Part shown: piece by piece, positions 6,442 through 7,521 of the stretch
Layout: each line of letters begins with the position of its first letter
Numbering within the stretch: position 1 is the stretch's first letter
DNA from: Candidatus Omnitrophota bacterium
Lineage (GTDB): Bacteria; Omnitrophota; Omnitrophia; Omnitrophales; Aquincolibacteriaceae
Reading direction: 5' to 3'
DNA: 7,521 nucleotides
Assembly: GCA_023819025.1 (NCBI GenBank)
Contig: JAMWDC010000094.1
Span: 1 to 7,521, forward strand
Notes under the pieces: model-generated
The model's database searches: none
What the model saw: only the letters and a program-made list of their open reading frames with translations
What the model was told of the DNA's origin: nothing
Program-made: the position numbers and the translations under genes

Positions 6442-7343
6442 TTTATCTTCTCCACAACCCGCAATTTGGCACTTCGTGACCGTGGATTAAGCCTTCTCTC
6501 GCTCGGCGTTGGTACAATCGGTTTCTTGGTAATGGGCCGGGCACGTCCGTCCGCGCACCAACTCCGAAATTGCACCTTAACAATCCGATCCTCCAGAGAA
6601 TGGTATGAAATCACTGCCAAACGTCCGCCGGGTTTTAAACGATCCCAAATGCCCGGGAGTGCGGCTTCGAGTGCCCCGAGTTCGTCATTCACTGCGATTC
6701 TCAATGCCTGAAACACTCGAGTCGCAGGATGTCGCCTGGCCCAGCCTGGACGTCGCACCTTCCTGGCCGTTCGAAAAGGCAAGGCTTCCAATAGTGTTCG
6801 AACCAGATCGTCTGTCGTCTCGATTCTCGAACGACGTCTTTGACGACAAATGGCTTCCGCAAATCGGCGCGCCCATCGCTCATTTCCGTATCCCCAGAAA
6901 ATCTGTTCGAGGGCGTCTTTTGAAAGATCATTCACCAAATCCCGAGCGCTCTTAGGCATTTCGGGATTCATCCGCATGTCTAACGGACCCGTTCGATCGA
7001 AACTAAATCCCCGAATCGGATCCTCCAGCTGTTCTGTCGAAACGCCGACATCAAATATTACGGCATCCACCTGCGAAATATTAAGATCGTCAAGGACTTG
7101 GACCAGATTTTTAAAATTTTCGCAGTGCAGTGAAACATGACGCCACCGCGACAAGATCCGGCGACAACGATCGATGGCCTCGGGGTCCTGATCCAGTCCG
7201 ATGAACCGTCCTTTCTCACCGATCACTTCTAAAATTTTGCTCGCATGGCCTGCGCTGCCCAAGGTCCCGTCGATCACCGTCTGCCCCGGCTTCAGCCCTA
7301 AACAATCGAGCGTTTCTTTTAAAAGAACAGGTTTATGGGACAA
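6438..7343 (-). CDS. rsmH: 16S rRNA (cytosine(1402)-N(4))-methyltransferase RsmH
   Basis: RsmH uses S-adenosylmethionine to methylate N4 of C1402 in the 16S rRNA decoding centre. The 301 residues fit the family. Visible motifs are HKPVLLKE (3-10), the cofactor loop VIDGTLGSAGHA (23-34), GLDQDPEA (49-56), FDVGVSTEQLEDP (97-109), RGFSF (111-115), GPLDMRM (119-125), HPATRVFQALRIAVNDEL (205-222), SYHSLEDRIVK (246-256) and RLNPRSRSAKLRV (284-296). The loop reads LGSAGH rather than the usual LGGGGH. The start is taken as TTG at 7343: an in-frame TAA lies 13 codons upstream and no ATG or GTG intervenes. GGAG is only two bases before it, so initiation probably depends on ribosomes finishing the overlapping STAS gene. 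Only ftsL and ftsI of the usual dcw followers are present. Confidence 0.97.
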   Translation of the reverse strand: MSHKPVLLKETLDCLGLKPGQTVIDGTLGSAGHASKILEVIGEKGRFIGLDQDPEAIDRCRRILSRWRHVSLHCENFKNLVQVLDDLNISQVDAVIFDVGVSTEQLEDPIRGFSFDRTGPLDMRMNPEMPKSARDLVNDLSKDALEQIFWGYGNERWARRFAEAICRQRRRSRIETTDDLVRTLLEALPFRTARKVRRPGWARRHPATRVFQALRIAVNDELGALEAALPGIWDRLKPGGRLAVISYHSLEDRIVKVQFRSWCADGRARPITKKPIVPTPSERRLNPRSRSAKLRVVEKIK

Positions 7344-7521
7344 AGCTCCGTATCGCTTCCTCTTCCGATGGGTAGGATTCCATTAAACCGTTGACGCCGA
7401 TAATCTGGAACGTTTTTTCAACCTCGGGACGAAGATTAAAGAGTTTAATATCTCCATGTTGGGCTCTTACTTTCATGAGACGATCGACAAGAATCCCTAA
7501 CCCAGCCAGTTCCACCCGGCG
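7333..7521 (-). CDS. STAS-domain anti-sigma factor antagonist, C-terminal part only
   Basis: The 62 visible residues, entering in frame from beyond base 7521, are the second half of a STAS domain like SpoIIAA/RsbV: an AGLGILVDRL helix start, a GDIKLFNL strand, RPEVEKTFQIIGV, and a final acidic helix with SEEEAIRSF. Such proteins bind anti-sigma kinases to release a sigma factor, or act in other partner-switching modules. The motif that is usually D-S-S-G reads E-L-A-G here, so the serine that is phosphorylated in SpoIIAA is alanine. The visible GTG codon at 7515 is internal, not a start, because the domain needs about 50 more residues upstream. It overlaps rsmH by 11 bases and occupies the position mraZ normally holds. 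The N-terminus and any partner kinase are outside the window. Confidence 0.85.
   Translation of the reverse strand, partial: RRVELAGLGILVDRLMKVRAQHGDIKLFNLRPEVEKTFQIIGVNGLMESYPSEEEAIRSFVP

Noticed and set aside
1..7521. CRISPR array, insertion sequence, prophage or defence system
   Set aside because: No spaced direct-repeat array, transposase, phage gene or defence-protein motif could be seen on either strand.

Overview
The window looks like a chromosomal stretch of a Gram-negative-type bacterium of moderate GC. It carries a cell-division/cell-wall (dcw) fragment, a two-gene glutathione pathway, a proline tRNA, a lone receiver protein, a repeat protein and a dTDP-rhamnose gene. The glutamate-cysteine ligase is of the plant/alphaproteobacterial type and the anti-sigma antagonist is STAS-like. 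This suits a proteobacterial-like or Nitrospirota-like lineage, but the sequence alone does not fix the phylum.

Layout from right to left, since all genes except gshB lie on the minus strand. At 7521-4247, the C-terminal part of a STAS-domain protein runs into rsmH, ftsL and ftsI. Successive genes overlap by 11, 4 and 1 nt, so this is one tightly coupled operon whose promoter lies outside the window. The STAS gene sits where mraZ normally stands, and murE does not follow ftsI. Instead, the end of ftsI runs 113 bp antisense into gshB. gshB (plus strand, 3406-4359) and gshA (minus strand, 3331-1958) diverge from a 74-bp spacer and together encode both steps of glutathione synthesis. A tRNA-Pro(CGG) follows at 1769-1696, with a good sigma70-type promoter about 80 nt upstream. 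Last comes a minus-strand run of a receiver-only response regulator (1551-1150), a seven-repeat MORN-type protein (1116-568) and the start of rmlC (502 to beyond base 1).

How the genes fit together: RsmH methylates 16S rRNA, while FtsL and FtsI belong to the septal peptidoglycan machinery. GshA and GshB make gamma-glutamylcysteine and then glutathione. RmlC makes the dTDP-L-rhamnose precursor used for surface polysaccharide. The receiver and MORN genes are probably co-transcribed, but their job cannot be read from the sequence.

There is no gene-free stretch longer than 300 bases, no CRISPR array and no recognisable transposase or prophage gene. I found no clearly new biological system. The points most worth a second look are the broken dcw cluster with its antisense ftsI/gshB overlap, the STAS protein lacking the phospho-serine, and the receiver-MORN pair.
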